A stretch of 64,000 bases of DNA, from assembly GCA_014879845.1 (NCBI GenBank), contig JACSRI010000164.1:1-64000 (forward strand), written 5' to 3'. Positions 34,273 through 41,099 of the stretch are shown here, in pieces. This DNA comes from Opitutaceae bacterium (lineage in GTDB: Bacteria > Verrucomicrobiota > Verrucomicrobiia > Opitutales > Opitutaceae). Position 1 is the stretch's first letter, and every line of letters starts with the position of its first letter. A program made the translations under genes and the position numbers. The notes under the pieces were generated by a model, which was not told the DNA's origin, did not search any database, and was given only the letters and a program-made list of their open reading frames with translations.

Positions 34273-35772
34273 TCACTCGTGCGACGGGGTCGTGACGCGG
34301 CGGACGGCCGCCAGCCAGCCGGCGTGGAGCACGCCGGCGGTCTCGGCCGACAAGTTCGCGCGATACCGCGTCTCCGCGCGCGGCAGTGCCGCGAGTTCAG
34401 CCAGGCTGCCGCGGATCCCGAGGCCGAGCATGCCCGCGAGAGCTGCACCCAGCGGTGAACAATCGGGAGACGCGGCGACACGCAGTTCGACACCCGTAAA
34501 ATCGGCCGTGATCTGCATGAGCAGGTGATTGGCCGTCGGCCCGCCGTCGGCGTGGAGGCTGCGGAGCTCAACACCCGCCTCACCGCGCATCGCAGCGAGG
34601 GCATCGCGCAACTGGAAGGCCATCGACTCGAGCGCGGCGCGTGCGACGTGACGCCGATCACTGTGGCCCGACAGGCCGATGATGGCCGCTCGTGATTCCG
34701 GTGCCCAATGCGGGAGACCCAGGCCGGAAAACGCCGGCACGAGGTAAACGCCGCCGCTGCTCGCGACCTCGCCGGCAAGCGTCTCGAGCTCGCTCACTTC
34801 GCGAACCAAGCCGAGTTGGTCACGCAACCAGGTCAACGTGGCCGCCGAGGTGATGATGATGCCCTCCAGCGTATAGGTCGGCACACCGTCCAAGACCCAA
34901 GCCAGGGCCGTGACCACGCCGCGACCGGACAGCCTTGGAGTCGATCCGATGTTGAGCAGAATGGACGAACCCGTGCCAAAGGTGACCTTGGCCGTCCCTG
35001 CTTCAAAGCAGCGCTGCGCAAACAACGACGCCTGCGAATCGCCCATCACGCCACAGATTGGAATCGGGCGCGTCAGGGTCCCATCGAGCGTCGTCTCGCC
35101 GAATCGCGCCTTCGGCTCGCGCACCTCAGGGAGCGCCCAACGCGGCACCTGCCACCAGGCGCACAGCTCGGCATCCCACGCCAGGGATGTGATATCGAAG
35201 AGGAGGGTCCGGCTGGCGTTGGTGTGGTCGGTCGCAAAGACCGCTCCACACGTGAGGCGATAGACAAGATACGCGTCGATCGTGCCGATGAGGGCGTCAC
35301 CCGACTCAAGGCGCGCCAGCAAGTCCGGCCGATGGCGCACGAGCCACTGGAGTTTCGAGGCGGAAAAGTAGGCATCGAGCCGAAGCCCGGTGCGCGCGTG
35401 AATGGCCTCACCCCGCCCCGCTGCCGCTTGCTCGTCGCAGAGTCCGATGCCGCGGCGATCCTGCCAAACCATCGCAGGCGCAAGCGGACGTCCGGAGCCA
35501 CGCTCGAAGACGAGGACCGTCTCGCGCTGGTTGGTGATGCTCAGGGCCGCGATTTCACGACCCGCGGCGTGCGCACGAAGCGCAACCGAGCGCAGCACGA
35601 CGAGTGTGTTCTCCCATATCTCCCCGGCGTCGTGCTCGACCCAGCCGGGCTGCGGGTAGTGCTGCCGATGCGGCCGTGACTCGCGGTCGAGAGCGCGCCC
35701 CTGCGTGTCGAAGAGCAGGGCCTTCGTCGCGGAGGTGGATTGGTCGAGGGCGAGGAGGAAGGGCTGCGCCAT
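34273..35772 (-). CDS. FGGY-family carbohydrate kinase, glycerol-kinase-like
   Basis: 499 residues. The opening FLLALDQSTSATKALLFDTQ, then QPGWVEHDAGEIW, NQRETVLVFE, WQDRRG and DHTNASRTLLFDI all follow glycerol kinase. AFSGLGLPHWAPESRAAIIG and the ATP-binding LRSLHADGGPTANHLLMQ region close it. It is ATP-dependent and cytoplasmic. Glycerol kinase-like sequence does not prove glycerol as substrate; in apiose breakdown an FGGY kinase phosphorylates apulose before a two-subunit transketolase. The next genes upstream on this strand are exactly a split transketolase and a sugar isomerase, so a ketose substrate is plausible. A 157-bp repeat-bearing gap separates it from the transketolase. Confidence 0.82.
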   Translation of the reverse strand: MAQPFLLALDQSTSATKALLFDTQGRALDRESRPHRQHYPQPGWVEHDAGEIWENTLVVLRSVALRAHAAGREIAALSITNQRETVLVFERGSGRPLAPAMVWQDRRGIGLCDEQAAAGRGEAIHARTGLRLDAYFSASKLQWLVRHRPDLLARLESGDALIGTIDAYLVYRLTCGAVFATDHTNASRTLLFDITSLAWDAELCAWWQVPRWALPEVREPKARFGETTLDGTLTRPIPICGVMGDSQASLFAQRCFEAGTAKVTFGTGSSILLNIGSTPRLSGRGVVTALAWVLDGVPTYTLEGIIITSAATLTWLRDQLGLVREVSELETLAGEVASSGGVYLVPAFSGLGLPHWAPESRAAIIGLSGHSDRRHVARAALESMAFQLRDALAAMRGEAGVELRSLHADGGPTANHLLMQITADFTGVELRVAASPDCSPLGAALAGMLGLGIRGSLAELAALPRAETRYRANLSAETAGVLHAGWLAAVRRVTTPSHE

Positions 35773-35832
35773 TTAAGATTCTCGATCTAGGATCTTCCGT
35801 TTCCCTGACCTCGCGTGAGTGGCTTGGCCGGT

Positions 35833-35901
35833 GAGGCCTCAGACCGAGCCACCCACGAACTTCCCACGATGGCGCGGCTCGGCCGGAGGCCTCGTCCTAC
35901 C
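35833..35901. repeat. REP-like palindromic element
   Basis: Arms 35833-35852 (GAGGCCTCAGACCGAGCCAC) and 35874-35893 (GCGGCTCGGCCGGAGGCCTC) pair at 17 of 20 positions. The right arm plus the following CGTCCTACC-type end (35874-35901) differs at only two of 28 positions from 37889-37916. It lies between the transketolase and kinase genes and could act as a transcript-end or mRNA-stabilising hairpin. Confidence 0.75.
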
Positions 35902-35929
35902 CTCACGCTCAAGACGGGAAAGGACCCAC

Positions 35930-36928
35930 TCATCGCAGTAACGCCTCCGCCGTCGCGGCGAGGCCTTCCATGCTGATGCCGTAATGGCGGAAGATGTCCG
36001 CCTGGGCGCCGGTGACAGTGTCTTCGTCGGGGATGCCGACGATGCGGAAAGGCACGCGCACGCCCGTCTGTAGCAGCACGGAGGCGCAGGCTTCGCCGAG
36101 GCCGCCGTGGACCATGTGCTCCTCGACGGTGACGACGGCGCGGCACTCGCGGCCGGCGCGCAGCACCGCCTCGGTGTCGAGCGGCTTCACCGTGTGGATA
36201 CTGAGCACGCGTGCGGAGAGTCCGCGCTCAGCCAGGTGACCGGCGGCGAGCAGCGCGTGGACGACAGTCTCTCCGGAGGCGAGGAAGGCGATATCGCGGC
36301 CGTCGCGCAGCACGCTGGCGCGGCCGGGCTCGAACGCTGCGCCCTCGGGCGTGACGTTCGGCATCGCGGCCTTGCCGAATCGCACGAAGACCGGGCGCGT
36401 CGCGCACGCCGCCCAGCGGATGGCCTCGCGCGTCTCGACGTTGTCGGCGGGCACGAGGATCGTGAGGTTGTGGATCGCGCGCAGCACGGCGAGGTCGTGC
36501 AGCGAGTGGTGTGTGCTGCCGAGCGCGCCGTAACTCACGCCGGAACTGATGCCCACGAGCACGGCGGGCACATTCGAGTAGCAGACGTCGTTCTTGATCT
36601 GCTCGAGCGAGCGCGCCGTGAGAAAGCACGAGGGCGACACGCCAAAGGCCTTCTTGCCGCAGGCGGCGAGTCCGGCGGTGATGCCGACGAGGTTTTGCTC
36701 CGCGATGCCGACCTCGACGATCTGCGCCGGCAGGGCTTTGCCGAACGGTGCGAGTTTGCCGGAGCCGCGTGAGTCGCTGGTCACGGCCACGATGCGACGG
36801 TCGGCCGTGGCGAGTTCCTGGAGCGTGTCGGCAAAGACCTCAAGGTTGGCGCGACCATTCTTCAGGCCAAGCTTCGCGAGCATCGCGATCGCGGCCGGGG
36901 TGAACATCGATGGGGCGGGCGCGCTCAT
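35930..36928 (-). CDS. Transketolase C-terminal subunit (pyrimidine-binding half)
   Basis: 332 residues. It matches the second half of transketolase: IVAVTSDSRGSGKL, IVEVGIAEQNLVGITAGLA (the conserved Glu that activates thiamine diphosphate is in GIAEQN), then the VFVRFG and VVTVEEHMVHGG segments of the C-terminal domain. It needs the partner encoded just upstream; their genes overlap by ATGA at 36925-36928, so equal synthesis is expected. Two-subunit transketolases occur in branched or unusual pentose routes, including apulose-4-phosphate cleavage. The start at 36928 gives the normal N-terminus; the longer open frame is the partner gene in another frame. Confidence 0.88.
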   Translation of the reverse strand: MSAPAPSMFTPAAIAMLAKLGLKNGRANLEVFADTLQELATADRRIVAVTSDSRGSGKLAPFGKALPAQIVEVGIAEQNLVGITAGLAACGKKAFGVSPSCFLTARSLEQIKNDVCYSNVPAVLVGISSGVSYGALGSTHHSLHDLAVLRAIHNLTILVPADNVETREAIRWAACATRPVFVRFGKAAMPNVTPEGAAFEPGRASVLRDGRDIAFLASGETVVHALLAAGHLAERGLSARVLSIHTVKPLDTEAVLRAGRECRAVVTVEEHMVHGGLGEACASVLLQTGVRVPFRIVGIPDEDTVTGAQADIFRHYGISMEGLAATAEALLR

Positions 36929-37761
36929 GGGCGCACCTCCTTCAGTCGCGCCTCCGAGGCGTCGAGTTCGGCGAGGGCCTGCGTGAGTTCGGCGTCGGAT
37001 GGCACGCCGTGGTGCCACTTGGCAACGTTTTCCATGAAGCTTACCCCCCTGCCCTTCACGGTGTTGGCGATGATGAAGAGCGGCTTGCCGGCGGGCGGCG
37101 GCGTGGTGAGTGCGGCCGTGAGCGCTGCGTAGCTGTGCCCATCGACTGTCCGCACCTCCCATCCGAAGGCGCGCCACTTCTCGTCGAGCGGTTCGTTCGA
37201 CATGACGTCGCGCGTGTGGCCGGTGATCTGGAGCGTGTTGTGGTCGAGGATGGCGACGAGGTTATCGAGGCGGTAGTGCGCAGCGGCGAGGCCGGCCTCC
37301 CAGTTCGAGCCTTCGGCGAGTTCGCCGTCGCCGAGCAGGGTGAAGACACGATACGGCGCGCCATCCATCTTCGCGGCGAGGGCCATGCCGATGCAGATGG
37401 GCAGGCCGTGGCCGAGTGCGCCGGTGTTCATCTCCATGCCGCGGACCTTGCGCGTGGGATGACCGACGTAGTAGGACTTGTAGTGGCAGACGGTGGACAG
37501 GTCCTCGTCGGGGAAGTAGCCGCGGTCGGCCATCACGGCGTAGAGCGCCTCGACGCAGTGGCCCTTGCTCTGCACGTAGCGGTCGCGAGCCGGGTCGTCG
37601 ACCGATTCGGGCGAGACGCGCAGGACGCGGTTGTAGAGCACGTTCAGGATGTCCAGGCACGAGAGGCCACCGCCGGTGTGCCCGGCGCCTGCCTCGTGGA
37701 TGAGGTGCAACATGCGCCGTCGCAGTGCGACGGCCTTGAGAGCCAGATCGTGGTCAGTCAC
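36925..37761 (-). CDS. Transketolase N-terminal subunit (thiamine-diphosphate-binding half)
   Basis: 278 residues from a GTG at 37761. Family marks: RRRMLHLIHEAGAGHTGGG, GALGHGLPICIGMALAAK, and the diphosphate/Mg2+ motif LLGDGELAEGSNWEA ending in LVAILDHNTLQITG. It completes the active site with the partner at 35930-36928. The frame extends 51 bp further upstream, but that part is translated repeat sequence (37774 onward), so the GTG is preferred. It is first in the pair, and upstream lies the repeat at 37774-37975. Confidence 0.88.
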   Translation of the reverse strand: MTDHDLALKAVALRRRMLHLIHEAGAGHTGGGLSCLDILNVLYNRVLRVSPESVDDPARDRYVQSKGHCVEALYAVMADRGYFPDEDLSTVCHYKSYYVGHPTRKVRGMEMNTGALGHGLPICIGMALAAKMDGAPYRVFTLLGDGELAEGSNWEAGLAAAHYRLDNLVAILDHNTLQITGHTRDVMSNEPLDEKWRAFGWEVRTVDGHSYAALTAALTTPPPAGKPLFIIANTVKGRGVSFMENVAKWHHGVPSDAELTQALAELDASEARLKEVRP

Positions 37762-37773
37762 GGAAGAAAAAGG

Positions 37774-37975
37774 AACCACGGATGAACACGGATGGACACG
37801 GATTTGATGCACGGAGTCCGGACGCCATCCGAAGACCCGAGAAAGCAGTCGACGGCATGGCTGGTAGGGCGAACCGTCCCGGTGAGGCGCGGCTCGGCCA
37901 GAGGCCTCGCCCTACCTCAGAGCCATCGGTCTGAAAACCAGTTCTATCAGTGTCCATCCGTGTTCATCCGTGGTT
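37774..37975. repeat. Inverted-repeat element (class 2) with perfect 25-bp ends
   Basis: The ends 37774-37798 and 37951-37975 are perfect reverse complements; the outer end starts AACCACGGATGAACACGGAT. The core of about 150 bp contains a second, nested palindrome (37863-37916). It shares the AACCAC outer bases and overall size with the class 1 elements but not the internal sequence. It fills the gap between the transketolase and isomerase genes; no coding capacity. Confidence 0.88.
37863..37916. repeat. REP-like palindrome nested inside the class 2 element
   Basis: Ends GGTAGGGCGA (37863-37872) and TCGCCCTACC (37907-37916) are perfect reverse complements. The right 28 bases (37889-37916) match 35874-35901 at 26 positions. 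One short repeat inside another implies sequential insertion. Confidence 0.8.
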
Positions 37976-37988
37976 GAAACTCTGAATC

Positions 37989-39401
37989 TCACTCGTGCCG
38001 GTAGACGTCCCAGCCGAGGTAGTTCTCGAAGGCCTCGACGAGGACGGCGGCCGTGAGCGAGCCGTTCATCACGACGTGGTGCTCGAAGCCGTGCCGGCAG
38101 ACGTGGTGCATGAGCTTCTGCAGGCGCGGCACGTGCGCGACGGCGCGGTTGCCGAAGGTCTTGAGCGCGTCGTTGGTGAGGGCGCCCTCGCCGACGTAGG
38201 CGCGGATCCTCCCGGCGTTGTCGTCGGTGGTCAGGCGGCCGAAGGTGAGTGGACCGGCCGGCGTGCGGCCATCGAGCGCACCCCAGGTGTTTTCCACGCC
38301 GAGGGTCGAGCCGAGGATGGGCGCGTTGGAGACCTGGATGTCGGGCAGGAAGCTCTTGGCCCAGTTGCCACAGTGGAAGAGCACACACTTGTCCGGGTCA
38401 GCGCCGTAGTTGTTGTTCCAGTCGACCAGGGCACTGGGCGTGCCGGAGGCCAGCTGCATGGCGTACATCGTGAGCACCCCGGTGACGTCGACCTCGCACG
38501 CGCTGGGCAGGAGCGCCTCGCTCATCATGCTCATGCTCGTGCATACGTTGCAGCCATGGTTGGCCTGGAGCGATGTCCAGCACTGGATGGCGGTGGCGTC
38601 GAGGTGGTTGGCCCGGACGAAGTCGTCGAGCACCACGCCGAGGCGCGCCATCTGCAGGAGCTTCGGTGCCGGCACGGCGGAGGTCGGCGCGTAGGCCTTG
38701 ATCTCGTCGACTTTGGCGACGAGGCGCTTGTCGGTGTCGCCGAGCTTGGCCGCGGTGCCGAGGATCTCGGAGAGGTCGACGGTGGTGACGCTGATGCCGT
38801 GGCGTTCGAGGATCTTCTCCGAGTAGCGCACGGTGTTGAACGCGCCCGGACGCGCGCCGACGGCGCCGATGCGCACCTTGCGCATCCCGCGCACGACGCG
38901 GCAGACGGCGAGAAACTGCTTCAGGTCCTCGCGGAACTCCGGTGTGTCCGGGTGGATGACGTGGCTGCGCGTGAGCGTGTAGTGGATACCGGCCTGGTGG
39001 AGATTGTTGCAGACGGATATCTTGCCGCAAAAGGCGTCGCGGCGGCGGACGACGTCGAGCCGGTCGAGATCGTCGGGATAACCCTGGACAAGGACCGGCA
39101 CGTCGAGGCGCGCGAGCTTGAGCGTGTCGGCCACGCCCTTCTCGTCGCCGAAGTTGGGCAGGCAGACGAGCACCCCGTCGATGCGCTCGCGGTGCTGCTT
39201 GAAGAGCTCGGCGCAGGCCCGCGCCTCCGCGTGCGTCTCCACGCCGCCGAGCTTGGACTGCTCGGGGGTGAGCATGACGGGCTCGATGCCGAGCTCACCA
39301 AAGAGGCGCGTGAGGTCGGCGCGCGCTTCGGCGACGAGTTTGTCGGGAAAGAAGTCGCGGTTGCCGATGACAACACCGAGGACGGGGACGAAGGGTTTCA
39401 T
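37989..39401 (-). CDS. L-fucose/L-arabinose isomerase family protein
   Basis: 470 residues of the fucose/arabinose-isomerase-like fold: FVPVLGVVIGNRDFFPDKLV, GVLVCLPNFGDEKGVADTL, KISVCNNLHQAGIHYTLT, and the later VDWNNNYGADPDKCVLFHCG block containing probable metal-site residues. Members interconvert aldoses and ketoses, but many have no known substrate. It is first of the unit isomerase - split transketolase - FGGY kinase (all minus strand, separated by repeat elements). That order suggests aldose to ketose, phosphorylation, then C2 transfer. Fucose itself normally needs an aldolase, not transketolase, so a different sugar is likely. Confidence 0.85.
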   Translation of the reverse strand: MKPFVPVLGVVIGNRDFFPDKLVAEARADLTRLFGELGIEPVMLTPEQSKLGGVETHAEARACAELFKQHRERIDGVLVCLPNFGDEKGVADTLKLARLDVPVLVQGYPDDLDRLDVVRRRDAFCGKISVCNNLHQAGIHYTLTRSHVIHPDTPEFREDLKQFLAVCRVVRGMRKVRIGAVGARPGAFNTVRYSEKILERHGISVTTVDLSEILGTAAKLGDTDKRLVAKVDEIKAYAPTSAVPAPKLLQMARLGVVLDDFVRANHLDATAIQCWTSLQANHGCNVCTSMSMMSEALLPSACEVDVTGVLTMYAMQLASGTPSALVDWNNNYGADPDKCVLFHCGNWAKSFLPDIQVSNAPILGSTLGVENTWGALDGRTPAGPLTFGRLTTDDNAGRIRAYVGEGALTNDALKTFGNRAVAHVPRLQKLMHHVCRHGFEHHVVMNGSLTAAVLVEAFENYLGWDVYRHE

Positions 39402-39768
39402 GCGCGTGACACGGGGACAGTCCCGTGGGATTGAGGTTGGCGCATCTCCCCGGCTTGGGGTCCGGGGTGCGCGACGAGCCCGACATTACCGCAAGAGTGT
39501 CGGGGGTTCTTCCGCTCCTGCGCGCAGAATCACCGCAATCCTAAGCCGGGCTATTCCGCCCAATCCCGCGCGCGGGAGACAACGAAAGTAACGCAGGAGA
39601 CTCCGGAGCGATGTCCGTTCGCTCCGTGTCCCCTTGCACCACGCTGCGGACACCGTTGGACAGAAGTCCGAAGCGAAAACAGGGAAGACCTCACATCAGG
39701 GCCTTTTCCCGCTGCTTCCGCACGGTCTCGTGTTCAGGCGGGTCGAACAGGTCGTCCCTGAGCCGGGG
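39402..39768. other. Intergenic region between sugar locus and respiratory operon
   Basis: 367 bp without a convincing gene; short open frames here lack family features. It holds the upstream sequence of the isomerase gene and the end of the ccoP transcript. A hairpin lies at 39410-39427. Confidence 0.6.
39410..39427. repeat. Short GGGGACAGTCCC-type palindrome
   Basis: CACGGGGACAGTCCCGTG forms a near-perfect palindrome with one mismatch (8-base arms, 2-base centre), only 9 bp upstream of the isomerase start. It may be a small repeat or a protein-binding site. Confidence 0.5.
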
Positions 39769-40455
39769 CTACTTGAATGGGTCGAGCTCGGCCGCGGTCC
39801 ACGGGCCGGGGCGGTCGCCCACAGCAGCCATGATCTCCTTCACCTTCTCGGGCGTCACGGCCGGGGCGGTGTTGCCCCATGAGTTGCGCACGTAGGTCAG
39901 GACGGCCGCGATCTTCTGCTCGTTGAAGCGATAACCGCTCTTGGGGCCGAAGGCGGGCATCGCGCCGTTGTAGGTCTTGCCCTCCACCTCGATCGGACCG
40001 CTCAATCCGTGAAGCAGGATGCGGACGAGGCGCTCCTCGCTGCCCATCACCCACTCCGAACCGGCCAGCGGCGGGAAGCTGCCCGGCACGCCTTGACCCG
40101 TGACCTGGTGGCAGGCCGCGCAATTCTGGTTGAACAGGCGCCCGCCCAGGACCATCGGGTCGACCGGCTTGGCCGGTTCGGCCGAAGCGACTTGCTTGCC
40201 GCGCGACGGATCAAAAGCCATGGGCTCAAAGTCTCCCGCATAGTGCGCGATGTAGACGCCGCCGACAAAGATCAGCGCGGAGAAGACGAAGAGCAGGAAG
40301 ATGGGGATCGGCGAAAAGCCTTCGGTCGGCTCGGGTTTCTCGCGCAGGAGCGTCTGATGGATCGCCGTGATGCTGGCGTCGGAGGCGGCCGCCTGCTCGA
40401 GCTGGTGGGTCGAGGCCTTGCCGGCGGGATGGGACGGTGTGGATGGGGCGCTCAT
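39769..40455 (-). CDS. ccoP: cbb3-type cytochrome c oxidase subunit III, monoheme form
   Basis: 228 residues. An N-terminal cytoplasmic stretch is followed by one membrane helix (about 48-70) and a periplasmic cytochrome c domain with a single haem site Cys112-Ala-Ala-Cys115-His116 and the distal region GAMPAFGPKSGYRFNEQKIA. Standard CcoP has two c-type haems and about 300 residues; only one CxxCH is present here, so one domain is missing. The start overlaps the CcoO stop (ATGA). Last gene of the operon. It would pass electrons from the act complex or a soluble cytochrome to CcoO/CcoN. Confidence 0.85.
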   Translation of the reverse strand: MSAPSTPSHPAGKASTHQLEQAAASDASITAIHQTLLREKPEPTEGFSPIPIFLLFVFSALIFVGGVYIAHYAGDFEPMAFDPSRGKQVASAEPAKPVDPMVLGGRLFNQNCAACHQVTGQGVPGSFPPLAGSEWVMGSEERLVRILLHGLSGPIEVEGKTYNGAMPAFGPKSGYRFNEQKIAAVLTYVRNSWGNTAPAVTPEKVKEIMAAVGDRPGPWTAAELDPFK

Positions 40456-41099
40456 TCGACGGATTTCGGCGCTTCAGGGAGATCGTAATCGGTGCGCAGG
40501 CTCAACAGGTAGGCCACGAGCGCCTCGGCCCGCGCCGTCGGCACCACCTCATAGCCGGGCGGCGGGGCCCAGTCGCCCGTGAGCCTGAGGGCCTTGGGCG
40601 AAGGCTCGCCGACGATCTCACGCTCCTCGAAGAGGAACGGGAACGGCGGCATGATCGAGTCCTTCGACGTGATCTGCGGGTTGTAGAGGTGCTGCATGTG
40701 CCAGTCGACCGACGGGAGCCGCTGGCCGACATTGCGCAGGTCGGGGCCGGTACGCATGGTCCCGAGGAAGATGCGGCCGTCCTGGATGTAGTCGCGGGCG
40801 ACATTGGGACGCCGGCCGTAGTTGCGCTCCACATCGACGCTCGTGCCGCCATCGCGGCTGAGGGAGTTGCGTACCTGTTGGGAGTGGCAATAGACGCAGC
40901 CGAGCTCCGCGTAGACCTGCTGACCCTGCTTGGCGTCGCCGGTCATAGGCGCGGGCACGACCTTCTCGGTGTCCTTGTCGAAGAGGGGCTGCGTGGCGCC
41001 GGCCTCGGTCTGCTGGACGAGGTTGGTCAGCACGATCCCCGACCACGAGAACGCGATCGTGAAGAAGATGCCGAGGAAGAGAAGAGGACCGTTGTTCAT
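40452..41099 (-). CDS. ccoO: cbb3-type cytochrome c oxidase subunit II
   Basis: 215 residues. N-terminal membrane anchor (LLFLGIFFTIAFSWSGIVL), then a monoheme cytochrome c domain with Cys68-Val-Tyr-Cys71-His72 in GCVYCHSQQVR, the form typical of CcoO. RDYIQDGRIFLGTMRTGPDL and WHMQHLYNPQ are further CcoO-like segments. It carries electrons to the catalytic subunit CcoN. It overlaps ccoN upstream and ccoP downstream by 4 bp each, so the three subunits are translationally coupled. Confidence 0.93.
   Translation of the reverse strand: MNNGPLLFLGIFFTIAFSWSGIVLTNLVQQTEAGATQPLFDKDTEKVVPAPMTGDAKQGQQVYAELGCVYCHSQQVRNSLSRDGGTSVDVERNYGRRPNVARDYIQDGRIFLGTMRTGPDLRNVGQRLPSVDWHMQHLYNPQITSKDSIMPPFPFLFEEREIVGEPSPKALRLTGDWAPPPGYEVVPTARAEALVAYLLSLRTDYDLPEAPKSVE

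Noticed and set aside
34273..35772. Housekeeping glycerol kinase glpK
   Set aside because: Sequence is glycerol-kinase-like but there is no glpF, glpD or glpR nearby; the neighbours are sugar isomerase and transketolase genes, so a firm glpK name is not justified.
1586..37975. CRISPR array
   Set aside because: The repeats are dispersed, inverted and far apart; there is no regular repeat-spacer series and no cas gene.
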